Below, one piece after another: positions 8,458 to 17,459 of a stretch of DNA of 64,000 nt. The DNA comes from Martelella mediterranea. GTDB lineage: Bacteria > Pseudomonadota > Alphaproteobacteria > Rhizobiales > Rhizobiaceae. The notes under the pieces were generated by a model. The model was not told the DNA's origin, did no database searches, and saw only the letters and a list, made by a program, of their open reading frames with translations. Both the position numbers and the translations under genes were made by a program. Where the stretch lies: contig PVUG01000007.1 of NCBI GenBank assembly GCA_003001975.1, forward strand, positions 62,001 through 126,000. Direction: 5' to 3'. The stretch's first letter is position 1; each line of letters begins with the position of its first letter.

Positions 8458-9993
8458 ATGCAGTTTCCATCCAGCGTATCGAAGTGGTCCGTGTTCGAAG
8501 TCAGCCTTGAAGGCACCGAAACGGGCAATCCCTATCTCGATGTCGAATTGTCCGGCCGTTTCAGTCAGGCAAACCGCGTGGTGACCGTGCCCGGCTTTTA
8601 TGACGGCGACGGTGTCTACAAGCTGCGGTTCATGCCGGACAGCGAGGGCGAATGGCAGTTCGAGACGGCATCATCGGATGCAGCGCTTGACGGCAAGCAG
8701 GGTGCCTTTGCGGTCGGCCCGGCAGACGCCGGCAATCATGGCCCGGTGCGCGTCGCCCATCGCTACCATTTTGCCCATGAGGACGGCACGCCGTATTTCC
8801 CGCTCGGCACCACCTGCTATGCCTGGACGCATCAGCCGCTGGAAGAGCAGGCGAAAACGCTTGAGACCCTTGCGCAGACGAAGTTCAACAAGATGCGCAT
8901 GTGCGTCTTCCCGAAAGACTATCCCTATAACCACAACGAGCCGCTTTACGATGTTTATCTGCCGCTGGCAGACGGCGAGGGTCAGGATTTCGACCGGCCG
9001 AATTTCGAAGCCTTCCGGCATTTCGAAAATCAGGTGAAGTCGCTCGGCGACATGGGTATCGTCGCTGATATCATCATCTTCCACCCCTATGACCGCTGGG
9101 GTTATTGCATGATGAGCGAGGCGCAGGATTTCCGGTACCTGAAATATCTCGTCGCCCGGCTTGCGGCCTATCACAATGTCTGGTGGTCGCTTGCCAACGA
9201 GTATGACTTCCTCATCGACGTCAAGCCGATGCAGCGCTGGGACCGGTTCTTCCATATCATCGAGGAAAACGATCCCTACCGGCACCCGAAATCGATCCAC
9301 AATGGCGATCCCGATGCCAATTACGACCATCGCAAGCCCTGGGTCGATCATGTCTGCATCCAGAACTGGGACGTGAAGCGCACGGCCGACTGGCGCGCGG
9401 ATTTCGGCAAGCCGGTGGTCAATGACGAGCCGGAATATGAGGGCAATCTGGTCCAGAGCTGGGGCAGCATCACCGCGGAAGAACTGGTGCACCGCTTCTG
9501 GATCACGGTGATGCGCGGCGGCTATGCCGGCCACGGCGAAACCTATGTGCAGCCCGACGACCGTCTCTGGTGGGCGAAGGGCGGCGAGCTGCATGGCGAA
9601 AGCTACAAGCGCATCGGCTTCCTTCTCGACATCATCAGCGAAGACGTGACCACCGGCCTGACGCCGCTTGGCCCGACCCCGCTCGGCTTTCCCTGGAACC
9701 GTGTTTCCGGCGCCGGCGACGAGAATGTCACCTACATCTATTTCGGCGAACACCAGCCGGTGATCTGGTCGTCGGGTTTTCCGCTGGAAGACGGCGATTA
9801 CGAGATCGACATTATCGATACCTGGAACATGACGGTGACGCCGGCGAAGAAGGTGCCCGCACCCATCCCGCATCCGACCCGCCATGGCTCGGTGGTGCGC
9901 GGCGGCGTGGCCGATGCCGCCTTCGGCGTGGAACTGCCCGGAAAACCCTATCTCGCCGTCCGCGTCAGACCGCGCGGCAAGAAAACCGCTTAA
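8458..9993 (+). CDS. Cytoplasmic glycoside hydrolase, DUF5060/DUF4038-type
   Basis: A 511-residue protein without a signal peptide. The N-terminal beta-sandwich (about residues 1-90, DUF5060-like, with RVVTVPGFYDGDG and YKLRFMPDSEGEWQF) is followed by a TIM barrel of the DUF4038/GH-A type (about 100-420) and a C-terminal beta domain. Candidate catalytic acids are Glu248 in WWSLANEYD and Glu324 in VVNDEPEYEG, placed as in clan GH-A barrels. Characterised DUF4038 proteins include the GH140 apiosidases, which fits the apiose-type enzyme set upstream, but specificity is inference. The ATG at 8458 has a GAGGAG site, preferred over ATG at 8437. Between transporter genes, it most likely hydrolyses an imported oligosaccharide in the cytoplasm. 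Confidence 0.75.
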   Translation: MQFPSSVSKWSVFEVSLEGTETGNPYLDVELSGRFSQANRVVTVPGFYDGDGVYKLRFMPDSEGEWQFETASSDAALDGKQGAFAVGPADAGNHGPVRVAHRYHFAHEDGTPYFPLGTTCYAWTHQPLEEQAKTLETLAQTKFNKMRMCVFPKDYPYNHNEPLYDVYLPLADGEGQDFDRPNFEAFRHFENQVKSLGDMGIVADIIIFHPYDRWGYCMMSEAQDFRYLKYLVARLAAYHNVWWSLANEYDFLIDVKPMQRWDRFFHIIEENDPYRHPKSIHNGDPDANYDHRKPWVDHVCIQNWDVKRTADWRADFGKPVVNDEPEYEGNLVQSWGSITAEELVHRFWITVMRGGYAGHGETYVQPDDRLWWAKGGELHGESYKRIGFLLDIISEDVTTGLTPLGPTPLGFPWNRVSGAGDENVTYIYFGEHQPVIWSSGFPLEDGDYEIDIIDTWNMTVTPAKKVPAPIPHPTRHGSVVRGGVADAAFGVELPGKPYLAVRVRPRGKKTA

Positions 9994-10008
9994 CAGGGAG
10001 CGCAGCTT

Positions 10009-11112
10009 ATGGCTTCAGTTGAAATCAGGGACGTTCGCAAATCCTATGGCGCCGTGGATGTCATCCACGGTGTCTCGGTCGACATCGCGCATGGCGAATT
10101 CGTCATCCTCGTCGGGCCGTCCGGCTGCGGCAAGTCCACGCTTTTGCGGATGATCGCCGGTCTGGAAACGATTACCGGCGGCGAGATCGCCATTGAAGAC
10201 AGGGTGGTCAACAACCTCCAGCCCAAGGCCCGCGATATTGCCATGGTGTTTCAGAACTATGCGCTCTATCCGCAGATGACGGTCGCCCAGAACATGGGCT
10301 TTTCGCTGGAGCTTCAGGGCGCGAAGAAAGACGAGATCAGGACCAAGGTCGGCGAGGCGGCTGCCATTCTCGGGCTGGAGCCTCTGCTGGAACGCAAGCC
10401 GGCCCAGCTTTCCGGCGGCCAGCGCCAGCGTGTCGCCATGGGCCGCGCCATTGTGCGGGACCCGAAGGTGTTCCTGTTCGACGAGCCGCTTTCCAATCTC
10501 GATGCCAAGCTCAGGGTGCAGATGCGCTCCGAGATCAAGGCGCTGCACCAGCGTCTCGGCTCCACCATCGTCTATGTCACCCACGACCAGATCGAGGCGA
10601 TGACGATGGCCGACAAGATCGTGGTGCTGCAGGGCGGCTATATCGAGCAGGTCGGCGCACCGCTGGAGTTATACGACAATCCGCGCAACATGTTCGTGGC
10701 GGGCTTTCTCGGTTCGCCGGCGATGAACTTCATCCACGGCACGATTGCCGAAGATGGCGGCCCCGCTCTTCGCCTGCCGTCCGGTCTGCGCATTCCGCTG
10801 AGCCGGGTGCCCGCAGGCTGGCAGGGCCGCGACGTCGTTCTCGGCATCCGGCCGGAAGACATCGCGCTCGGCGGCCCGGACGACGTCAGCGCGGAAGTCG
10901 AACTGATCGAGCCGACCGGCTCGGAAACCCATCTGAACGCCGGCCTCGATGGCAAGGAACTCGTCTGCGTCTTCCGCGAACGCGTCGACCACAATCCGGG
11001 CGAGATAATAAGGCTGTCCTTTGCGACGGACTCCGTGCATTTCTTCGATCCCGAAACGGAACTGCGGATTACGGAGGATGTAGGGCGGGTGACGGAGACG
11101 ACCGGCGCCTGA
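10009..11112 (+). CDS. CUT1 ABC transporter ATPase (MalK/UgpC type)
   Basis: A 367-residue ATPase that powers the sugar importer. Walker [10 protein letters not shown] is at residues 36-44, the Q-loop in FQNYALYP, the signature LSGGQRQ at 134-140 and Walker B FLFDEP at 155-160. The C-terminal third is the MalK-type regulatory TOBE region ([13 protein letters not shown]). It completes a binding protein, two permeases and ATPase set encoded on one strand. As the last gene of the operon it follows the glycoside hydrolase by 15 bases. Confidence 0.93.
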   Translation: MASVEIRDVRKSYGAVDVIHGVSVDIAHGEFVILVGPSGCGKSTLLRMIAGLETITGGEIAIEDRVVNNLQPKARDIAMVFQNYALYPQMTVAQNMGFSLELQGAKKDEIRTKVGEAAAILGLEPLLERKPAQLSGGQRQRVAMGRAIVRDPKVFLFDEPLSNLDAKLRVQMRSEIKALHQRLGSTIVYVTHDQIEAMTMADKIVVLQGGYIEQVGAPLELYDNPRNMFVAGFLGSPAMNFIHGTIAEDGGPALRLPSGLRIPLSRVPAGWQGRDVVLGIRPEDIALGGPDDVSAEVELIEPTGSETHLNAGLDGKELVCVFRERVDHNPGEIIRLSFATDSVHFFDPETELRITEDVGRVTETTGA

Positions 11113-11191
11113 CACAAACTGCCGTTCGGCAAAGGCCGGCCCGGGCGCCGGTCGCGCCTCAAGGGGCATGTGCCGCTGGCTGGTGAAGGCG

Positions 11192-11869
11192 CTAACCGGT
11201 GGTCTGGCGTGGCTCTTCGAAACGTGGCGCCACGTCGCGGCTCCAGTAGGCGGCATCGTCGTGGAGAACCGTTCGAGCCTTTTCGTAGTCGCCCGCCACC
11301 ATTGCACTCCAGAACTTTCGCTGGGTGTCGATAATGCGATGCATGCGCTCCACCGTATGTTCGGGGTGGAGCAGGGCGGACACGATAAAAAAGTGGCGAT
11401 GCAGGGACTGGATCTGGCCTGCAAGGAAACGGTTGTTCAGGTGGGCGGACATCCGTGTTCGGAACGCAAGCAGGCTGTTTGCAAATTCGAGCTTTCCGCT
11501 GGTATCGATCGTGTCGATGTCGGCCAGGATTTCGGCGTAAAGCGTTGTATCGCTGTGTGTCCTGAAATCTTCAATCATGGCCTGGTCCAGCCATTGCTTG
11601 GCCTCATAGAGGTCGCTGATTTCCTTGGGCGTGTAGTCGGTGACGTAAAATCCCTGCCGGGGCCGGCTGATCAGGACGCCCAGTCCCTCAAGTTCGCGGG
11701 CAGCCTCGCGCACCGGTCCGCGGCTGACCCCGAAACTCTCTGCCAGATGCACCTCGTTCAGCCGTTGTCCGGGTTTCAGGATTCCGGCTGCGATCAACTG
11801 CATCAGTTCTTCGCCGATCCGCTCGGACAGTCTGACGGATGAGATTTGTATATTTTTTATCAATGTCAT
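11192..11869 (-). CDS. GntR-family (FadR subfamily) transcriptional regulator
   Basis: A 225-residue regulator. The N-terminal winged helix has ERIGEELMQLIAAGILKPGQ and HLAESFGVSRGPVREAAREL, diagnostic of GntR proteins; the rest is an all-alpha FCD-type effector domain (DLYEAKQWLDQAMIE, with metal-ligand-like His near HRHFF). The ATG at 11869 with an upstream AGGA is preferred to GTG at 11899. It lies divergent to the Dpp-type transporter operon. A GTCAACTGTTGAC palindrome about 70 bases upstream recurs in the other divergent promoter of this locus, so it probably represses itself and both units until an amino-acid-like ligand binds (inference). Confidence 0.9.
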   Translation of the reverse strand: MTLIKNIQISSVRLSERIGEELMQLIAAGILKPGQRLNEVHLAESFGVSRGPVREAARELEGLGVLISRPRQGFYVTDYTPKEISDLYEAKQWLDQAMIEDFRTHSDTTLYAEILADIDTIDTSGKLEFANSLLAFRTRMSAHLNNRFLAGQIQSLHRHFFIVSALLHPEHTVERMHRIIDTQRKFWSAMVAGDYEKARTVLHDDAAYWSRDVAPRFEEPRQTTG

Positions 11870-12313
11870 TTTCCTGCTGTCCCTAGCTTGCGCTGACACG
11901 CGTGTTCACGTCAATGCAATGACCAAAAATTGGCTTTCAGTCAACTGTTGACAGTTTTATGAGCCACTCATATAGTTTTCAAAAAAAGAGTTCGAACGCC
12001 TGGTTCGGACGCTGTGTGTGGAATTGGTGCTCTCCTTGTTCCGGTTGCATCCTGTCTCCGCAAAAGCCTGCCATGCAACTGCAAATGGTGGGTCGGTTTT
12101 GCGAAGAAGGTCATGCCTGCCCAAGGCCCAGAACCATGTCCCGATTGCGCAGGTCATGACCGGGGGAACATGCACAATCGGTAATGCACATTTCCGAAAT
12201 GGCGCGGAATTTCGGCATCCGTCCCCATGACGAAAGTGCAAGTGAGGCACGCGCGCTTCGGCAACCTGCCTCAAGCCTGTCCTGCAACATGACCAGAAGC
12301 AGCAGGTGACAAC
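11870..12313. other. Divergent intergenic control region, gntR / peptide transporter
   Basis: No gene is visible in these 444 bases. The gntR-proximal part is AT-rich and holds the 11940 palindrome; the remainder has no long open frame with coding character in either direction and probably forms the promoter and 5' leader of the transporter operon. Confidence 0.5.
11940..11952. promoter_or_regulatory. Candidate GntR operator, copy 1
   Basis: A perfect 13-base palindrome, GTCAACTGTTGAC, followed by AGTTTT. Exactly the same 19 bases occur at 21676, the other divergent promoter of this cluster. FadR-type regulators bind short palindromes of this size. The site lies between gntR and the binding-protein gene. 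Confidence 0.65.
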
Positions 12314-13927
12314 ATGGAGACACACACGATGAAAAGACGTGATTTCAATACCATGCTTCTGTCAGGGCTGGCTGCGGCCGGTGCGGCGTCCGTGATCAAT
12401 CCCTGGGGCGACGGGATGGCTTATGCACAGACCGAAAGCGGCGGGCTGACGGCGCTCCTGACGCCGGAACCGCCGCTTATTGTCCTGCCGCTCAACCAGC
12501 AACAATCAACACTCGTCGTCGGCACAAAGATCTATGAAGGACTGTTGAGTTTCGATTTCGACCTTAACCCGCTGCCGCAACTGGCCGAAAGCTGGGATAT
12601 CTCGGATGACGGCCTGATCTATACCTTCCATCTGCAAAAAGGCGTAACCTGGCATGACGGCGTGCCGTTTACCGCAGCCGATGTCGTGTTTTCCTGCCAG
12701 GTGATGCTGATGGAGCTTCACCCGCGCGCCCGTGGCAATTTCGAGCGTTGCGAAGCCATCACGGCGCTTGACGATCATACGGTCGAATTCGTTCTGAAAG
12801 AGCCGTTCTCGCCGTTTCTCAAGGCTTTTGAATGCGGCTCCGCCCCGATTTGCCCGAAGCATATCTATGATGGCACCGATTACGCCAACAACCCGCATAA
12901 TGACCGCCCGATCGGCACCGGGCCGTTCCAGTTTTCCGAATGGGTCCGCGGATCGCATATTCATCTGGTCGCCAATCCGGATTACTACGTTGACGGCCAG
13001 CCCGGCCTGAGCGAGATTTATTTCCGGATTGTGCCCGACGCTGCCTCACGGTCGGTGGCTATGGAAACGGGAGAAGCCCAGCTTTCCTCCTGGAACGATG
13101 TGGAGATGTTCGATGTCGAGCGTCTGGCCAGTCTTCCGCATCTGACGAAAACCACCAAGGGTTATGAATTCTTCTCGCCGCTGGTGTGGTATGAGCCCAA
13201 TTTGCGCAGGGAGCCGCTCAACGACGTGCGCTTCCGCAAGGCGATGATGCACCTGCTTGACCGGTCTTTCATCGTCGATCGGATCATGTTCGGACAAGCG
13301 CGTCCCGCCCGGGGGCCCCTGAGTTCGACCACGCCGTTTTACGAACCGGACCTGCCGGAATACGCTGTCGACGTGGCGCAGGCAAATGCGCTTCTCGACG
13401 AGATGGGGCTGGAGCCGGACGGCAGCGGAGTGCGCGTCACGATCGATTTCCTGGTGGCGCCCGCAGGCGAGATGTGGATCCGGCTGGCCGAATATTTCCG
13501 TCAGGCGCTGTCAGCCGGCGGCATCAACGTCAATCTGGTTTCGACCGACATGGCCGGCTGGGGCCAGTCGGTGGCGAACTGGGATTACGACATAACCGCC
13601 AACCTGCTTTTCCAGAATGCCGACCCGGCGCTGGGTGTGGCGCGCAGCTATATCAGCAGCAACATCCGCAAGGGCGTGCTGTTTACCAACACGGAGGGGT
13701 ATGACAACCCCGAGGTGGACCGTCTTTTCGCCGAGGCCGCCGTTGCGGTGGACCCGGCAAGGCGACAGGAGCTGTATTCTGACGTTCAGCGGATTCTTGT
13801 CGATGAACTTCCCGTTCTTTGGATGGCCGAACAACGCTATCCGACCATCTATGATAACCGACTGACCGATCTGGTCGTGACCGGCACGGGCGTTAACGGC
13901 AATTTCGCTGCGGCGCGCTACCTCTGA
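12314..13927 (+). CDS. Dpp/Opp-type ABC transporter substrate-binding protein
   Basis: A 537-residue family 5 solute-binding protein (SBP_bac_5), the class that binds peptides, opines and related amides in the periplasm. The start region MKRRDFNTMLLSGLAAAGAA looks like a Tat signal (RRDFN), and cleavage is plausible after GMAYAQ. Typical segments are LAESWDISDDGLIYTFHLQKG, VTWHDGVPFTAADVVFS and PIGTGPFQFSEW. An ATG at 12329 with GGAG nine bases upstream may be the true start, removing five residues. The stop overlaps the next permease start (TGATG at 13924-13928), so it leads a transporter operon under the GntR site at 11940. Confidence 0.92.
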   Translation: METHTMKRRDFNTMLLSGLAAAGAASVINPWGDGMAYAQTESGGLTALLTPEPPLIVLPLNQQQSTLVVGTKIYEGLLSFDFDLNPLPQLAESWDISDDGLIYTFHLQKGVTWHDGVPFTAADVVFSCQVMLMELHPRARGNFERCEAITALDDHTVEFVLKEPFSPFLKAFECGSAPICPKHIYDGTDYANNPHNDRPIGTGPFQFSEWVRGSHIHLVANPDYYVDGQPGLSEIYFRIVPDAASRSVAMETGEAQLSSWNDVEMFDVERLASLPHLTKTTKGYEFFSPLVWYEPNLRREPLNDVRFRKAMMHLLDRSFIVDRIMFGQARPARGPLSSTTPFYEPDLPEYAVDVAQANALLDEMGLEPDGSGVRVTIDFLVAPAGEMWIRLAEYFRQALSAGGINVNLVSTDMAGWGQSVANWDYDITANLLFQNADPALGVARSYISSNIRKGVLFTNTEGYDNPEVDRLFAEAAVAVDPARRQELYSDVQRILVDELPVLWMAEQRYPTIYDNRLTDLVVTGTGVNGNFAAARYL

Positions 13928-14904
13928 TGCCTGTTTTGATGCGCCTTATGGCAAAACTGGCGGGGATTGCTTTCGCAATCCTCGTCATAGCCACCATCAA
14001 TTTCACACTGGTGCATTCGGCGCCTGGAGACCCGGCATTGGTCATTGCCGGACAGTCCGGCGCAACGGATGCCGAGTTCATTGACAATATCCGTCGGGAT
14101 TACGGGCTCGATCAGCCATGGTTCGTGCAATATGCGAACTATATCAAAAAGGTCGTCACTCTCGATCTGGGCTACTCGATCCGGCAGCGGGCCGATGTCA
14201 GCACTCTGATCATGGAGCGGTTGGGGCCGACCCTGCTTTTGACGATTTCAGCCTTCCTGCTGTCTCTGATCGGGGGCGTCGTCTTTGGCGCATTCGCCGG
14301 GTTGCGACAGGGCAGCTGGCGGGATCTGGCGATCTCGCTTGTGGCGCTGATCCTCTATGCCACGCCGGTGTTCTGGCTGGGGCTGATGCTGGTTCTGGTG
14401 TTCTCGATCAATCTCGGATGGCTTCCGGCCTTCGGATATGTCGACATCCGTGCGGCGGGTTTCGGCCCCTGGCACTATGCGCTGGATGTTGCGCGCCATC
14501 TCGTCCTGCCCGCGGTGACACTCTCGGCAATCTACATGGCGGTCTATACCCGTCTCATGCGCGCCTCGCTGATCGAGGTCAGTCATGAAGACCATGTGAA
14601 AACCGCCCGCGCCAAGGGGTTGAGCGAAGGCCGTATCCTGCGCGGCCACATGCTGCGCAATGCCGCCGGGCCGGTGGTGACCTTTGCCGGGCTTCAGGCC
14701 GGGGCTCTCATTGGCGGGGCCGTGGTTGTGGAAACCGTTTTTTCCTGGCCCGGGCTGGGGCGGCTGACGTTCGATTCCGTAACGGCGCGCGACTATCCGG
14801 TCCTTCTGGGGCTGTTCCTCGTGATGTCGGTTCTCGTGATCGTGATCAACCTTTTGACCGACCTGATTCACCGTCTGGTCGATCCGCGCATCGGGGCACG
14901 ATAG
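13927..14904 (+). CDS. Dpp/Opp-type ABC transporter permease (DppB type)
   Basis: A 325-residue inner-membrane permease with about six membrane helices. It shows the DppB features: N-terminal helix with ATINFTLVHSAPGDPALVIAG, RRDYGLDQPWFVQYANYI, the LVLPAVTLSAIYMAVYTRLM region and the conserved VVVETVFSWPGLGRL segment near the end. It forms one half of the channel for the ligand of the upstream binding protein. Confidence 0.92.
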   Translation: MPVLMRLMAKLAGIAFAILVIATINFTLVHSAPGDPALVIAGQSGATDAEFIDNIRRDYGLDQPWFVQYANYIKKVVTLDLGYSIRQRADVSTLIMERLGPTLLLTISAFLLSLIGGVVFGAFAGLRQGSWRDLAISLVALILYATPVFWLGLMLVLVFSINLGWLPAFGYVDIRAAGFGPWHYALDVARHLVLPAVTLSAIYMAVYTRLMRASLIEVSHEDHVKTARAKGLSEGRILRGHMLRNAAGPVVTFAGLQAGALIGGAVVVETVFSWPGLGRLTFDSVTARDYPVLLGLFLVMSVLVIVINLLTDLIHRLVDPRIGAR

Positions 14905-14914
14905 GAGGCACGCC

Positions 14915-15745
14915 ATGTCAGACGTTTTCAAAACCTTTCTGCGGCGGCCGGCAGGCGCCGTCGGACTTCTGCTCCTGACCCTGGTTATATTGATGGCTGT
15001 GTTCGCGTCGGTCCTTTATCCGGGTTCGCCCTGGGACATGTCGGGCATTCCCTTCAGCCGCCCCGGCGAAAACGGCATGCTGATGGGCAGCGATACCATG
15101 GGCCGCAATATCGCGGCGGGCGTGGTTCACGGCGCGCGTATCTCGATGGTGATCGGCGTGGCTTCGACCCTGACGGCCCTCCTGATTGGCGTGACGCTCG
15201 GCTGCGTTGCCGGTTATGCCGGCGGTTTCGTGGATGCGGCCATCGTGCGCTTCACCGAGGTTTTCCAGACCATTCCGAATTTCGTTCTGGCGATCCTGCT
15301 GGTGGCCATCCTCACCCCGTCGATCGGGACCATCATCCTGGCCATCGGTCTGGTCAGCTGGCCGCCGCTGGCGCGGTTGACCCGGGCGCAGGTGCAAGCC
15401 GTCTCGCAGCGTGAGTTCGTTCAGGCCGCGCGCTGTCAGGGCCAGTCGACCCTGTCGGTGGTTGTCCGTCATGTGCTGCCCAATGCGGTGTCTCCGATCA
15501 TCGTGCTGGGCGCGATGACGGTTGCCGCGGCCATCCTGATCGAGGCCGCGCTGTCGTTCATGGGGCTGGGCGATCCCAACTACATGAGCTGGGGCTACAT
15601 GATCGGCGCCGGCCGCACCGTCATCCGGCAGGCCTGGTGGATGAGCGTGTTTCCCGGATTGGCCATCCTGATCACGGTCATTGCGATCAATCTGGTCGGC
15701 GAAGCCCTGAATGACGCCCTGAACCCAAGGATTTCGCGCGCATGA
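14915..15745 (+). CDS. Dpp/Opp-type ABC transporter permease (DppC type)
   Basis: A 276-residue permease, the second half of the channel. Characteristic DppC features are MGSDTMGRNIAAGVVHGARIS after the first helix, REFVQAARCQGQSTLSVVVR in the EAA-type loop and VLPNAVSPIIVLGAMTVA. Its stop overlaps the ATPase gene start (ATGA at 15742-15745), showing coupled translation. Confidence 0.92.
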   Translation: MSDVFKTFLRRPAGAVGLLLLTLVILMAVFASVLYPGSPWDMSGIPFSRPGENGMLMGSDTMGRNIAAGVVHGARISMVIGVASTLTALLIGVTLGCVAGYAGGFVDAAIVRFTEVFQTIPNFVLAILLVAILTPSIGTIILAIGLVSWPPLARLTRAQVQAVSQREFVQAARCQGQSTLSVVVRHVLPNAVSPIIVLGAMTVAAAILIEAALSFMGLGDPNYMSWGYMIGAGRTVIRQAWWMSVFPGLAILITVIAINLVGEALNDALNPRISRA

Positions 15746-17373
15746 CACATCCGCTTCTGACGATTGAGGACCTGGTCCTGGCCTTGCCGGAAAGCGCCGA
15801 TCGCGCCAATGCGGTGGACGGGATCAGCCTGGAGATCAATGCCAACGAGATCGTATGCCTGGTCGGGGAAAGCGGTTCGGGCAAATCGATGACGGCGCAT
15901 GCCATCCTGGGCCTGCTGCCGCCAAAGGTGACGGCGAACAGCGGCCATATCCGGTTTCACGGCGACGATCTGCTGCGCCTGCCGGAAAAGCGGATGCGCG
16001 GGCTGCGCGGCGGCGAGATCGCGATGATCTTTCAGGAGCCGATGACCGCGCTCAATCCGCTGGCGCAGGTGGGCAAACAGGTGGCCGAGACCATCCGCAC
16101 CCATGATCCTTCCCTGCCGGCAAAAGCGGTTTCCAGGCGGGTGCAGGAACTGTTCGAACAGGTCGGGTTGCCGGATCCGAAATCGCTGGCACGGGCCTAT
16201 CCGTTCCAGCTTTCCGGCGGTCAGCGCCAACGCGTGATGATTGCCATTGCCCTGTCCAACAATCCGAAACTGCTGATTGCCGATGAGCCGACAACGGCGC
16301 TGGATGTGACCACGCAACGGCAGATCCTCGATCTGATCAAGTCGTTGCAGGCCGAACGGGGCATGGGCGTTCTGTTCATTACCCATGATATCGGCGTGGT
16401 CGCGGATATTGCCGACCGGGTGGCCGTATTGCGGCACGGACGCATCGTGGAACAGGGCGCGGCCGATCAGGTTCTCCATGCCCCGCGCGAGGACTATACC
16501 CGGATGCTGCTTGCCGCCGTGCCGGGGCGCGGCTCGGCAATGGCTGCCGCGGCGCATGCGCCGCCGCTTCTGGATATTCGCGGTTTGCAAAAAACCTTTT
16601 CCACCGGGTCCGGTTTCCTGTCATCCCGGCGCCGGGTCATGGCTGCGAAGTCTATCGATCTGCAGCTTGCGCGCGGCGATACGCTGGCGGTCGTTGGCGA
16701 GAGCGGTTCGGGCAAATCGACACTGGCGCGGATGGTTCTGCGGCTGATCGAACCCGATGCGGGCGAAATCCTGTTCGATGGCGTCGACGTGCGCGCCATG
16801 CGCCGGGAGGCGTTGCGCCAGTTCCGGCGCAAGGTCCAGATCGTGTTTCAGGATCCCTATGCCTCGCTCGATCCCCGGCTCAAGGTCGGGGAGAGCATCC
16901 TGCGCGGTCCGGCATCTTTCGGAACCCCGCGCGAAGAGGCGCGGGCCATTGCCGAGAAATGGCTGGTGCGGGTTGGACTGGGCGCGGGCGCGCTGGATCG
17001 TTTCCCGCATGAATTTTCCGGCGGTCAGCGGCAGCGTATCTGTATTGCCCGCGCGCTGGCGCTCGATCCGACCTTCCTGATTGCCGATGAAGCGGTCTCC
17101 GCGCTGGACGTTTCGGTGCAGGCCCAGGTGCTGGACCTGCTGTCGGAACTGAAGGCCGAGATGAGCCTGACCATGCTGTTCATTACCCACGACCTGCGGG
17201 TCGCCCGCGAAATTGCCGACCATATCGTCGTGATGCAGCGCGGCGAGATCGTGGAAAAGGCCAGCGCGACGGAGGTATTCGCAAACCCGAAATCGGACTA
17301 CACGCGCCGTCTGCTCGAAGCCGTGCCCGGCCGCGACTTTTTTGCCGACACCGAGACGGAACCGGTCGGGTGA
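15742..17373 (+). CDS. Dpp/Opp-type ABC transporter, fused DppD-DppF ATPase
   Basis: A 543-residue protein with two complete ABC ATPase domains. The N-half has Walker A GESGSGKS at about residues 39-46 and signature [15 protein letters not shown]; the C-half (from about residue 278) has [24 protein letters not shown] and the D-loop SALDVS. The fused protein should power the importer, hydrolysing ATP on the cytoplasmic face, replacing separate DppD and DppF subunits as in many rhizobial transporters. The amidase follows 86 bases downstream and is likely co-transcribed. Confidence 0.93.
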   Translation: MTHPLLTIEDLVLALPESADRANAVDGISLEINANEIVCLVGESGSGKSMTAHAILGLLPPKVTANSGHIRFHGDDLLRLPEKRMRGLRGGEIAMIFQEPMTALNPLAQVGKQVAETIRTHDPSLPAKAVSRRVQELFEQVGLPDPKSLARAYPFQLSGGQRQRVMIAIALSNNPKLLIADEPTTALDVTTQRQILDLIKSLQAERGMGVLFITHDIGVVADIADRVAVLRHGRIVEQGAADQVLHAPREDYTRMLLAAVPGRGSAMAAAAHAPPLLDIRGLQKTFSTGSGFLSSRRRVMAAKSIDLQLARGDTLAVVGESGSGKSTLARMVLRLIEPDAGEILFDGVDVRAMRREALRQFRRKVQIVFQDPYASLDPRLKVGESILRGPASFGTPREEARAIAEKWLVRVGLGAGALDRFPHEFSGGQRQRICIARALALDPTFLIADEAVSALDVSVQAQVLDLLSELKAEMSLTMLFITHDLRVAREIADHIVVMQRGEIVEKASATEVFANPKSDYTRRLLEAVPGRDFFADTETEPVG

Positions 17374-17459
17374 GCGCAACGACCGAAATATCTGCGCGGC
17401 CTGTTTCCTGTCGGGCGGGCCGGCAGCCTTCTTTGAAACCCTCTACAAAAGGTTAGACA

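Noticed and set aside
1-11112. A sulfoquinovose-type sulfo-transketolase pathway.
   Set aside because: The split transketolase alone would fit, but no sulfoquinovosidase (GH31), sulfo-sugar dehydrogenase or sulfonate exporter is seen; the FGGY kinase fits apulose better.
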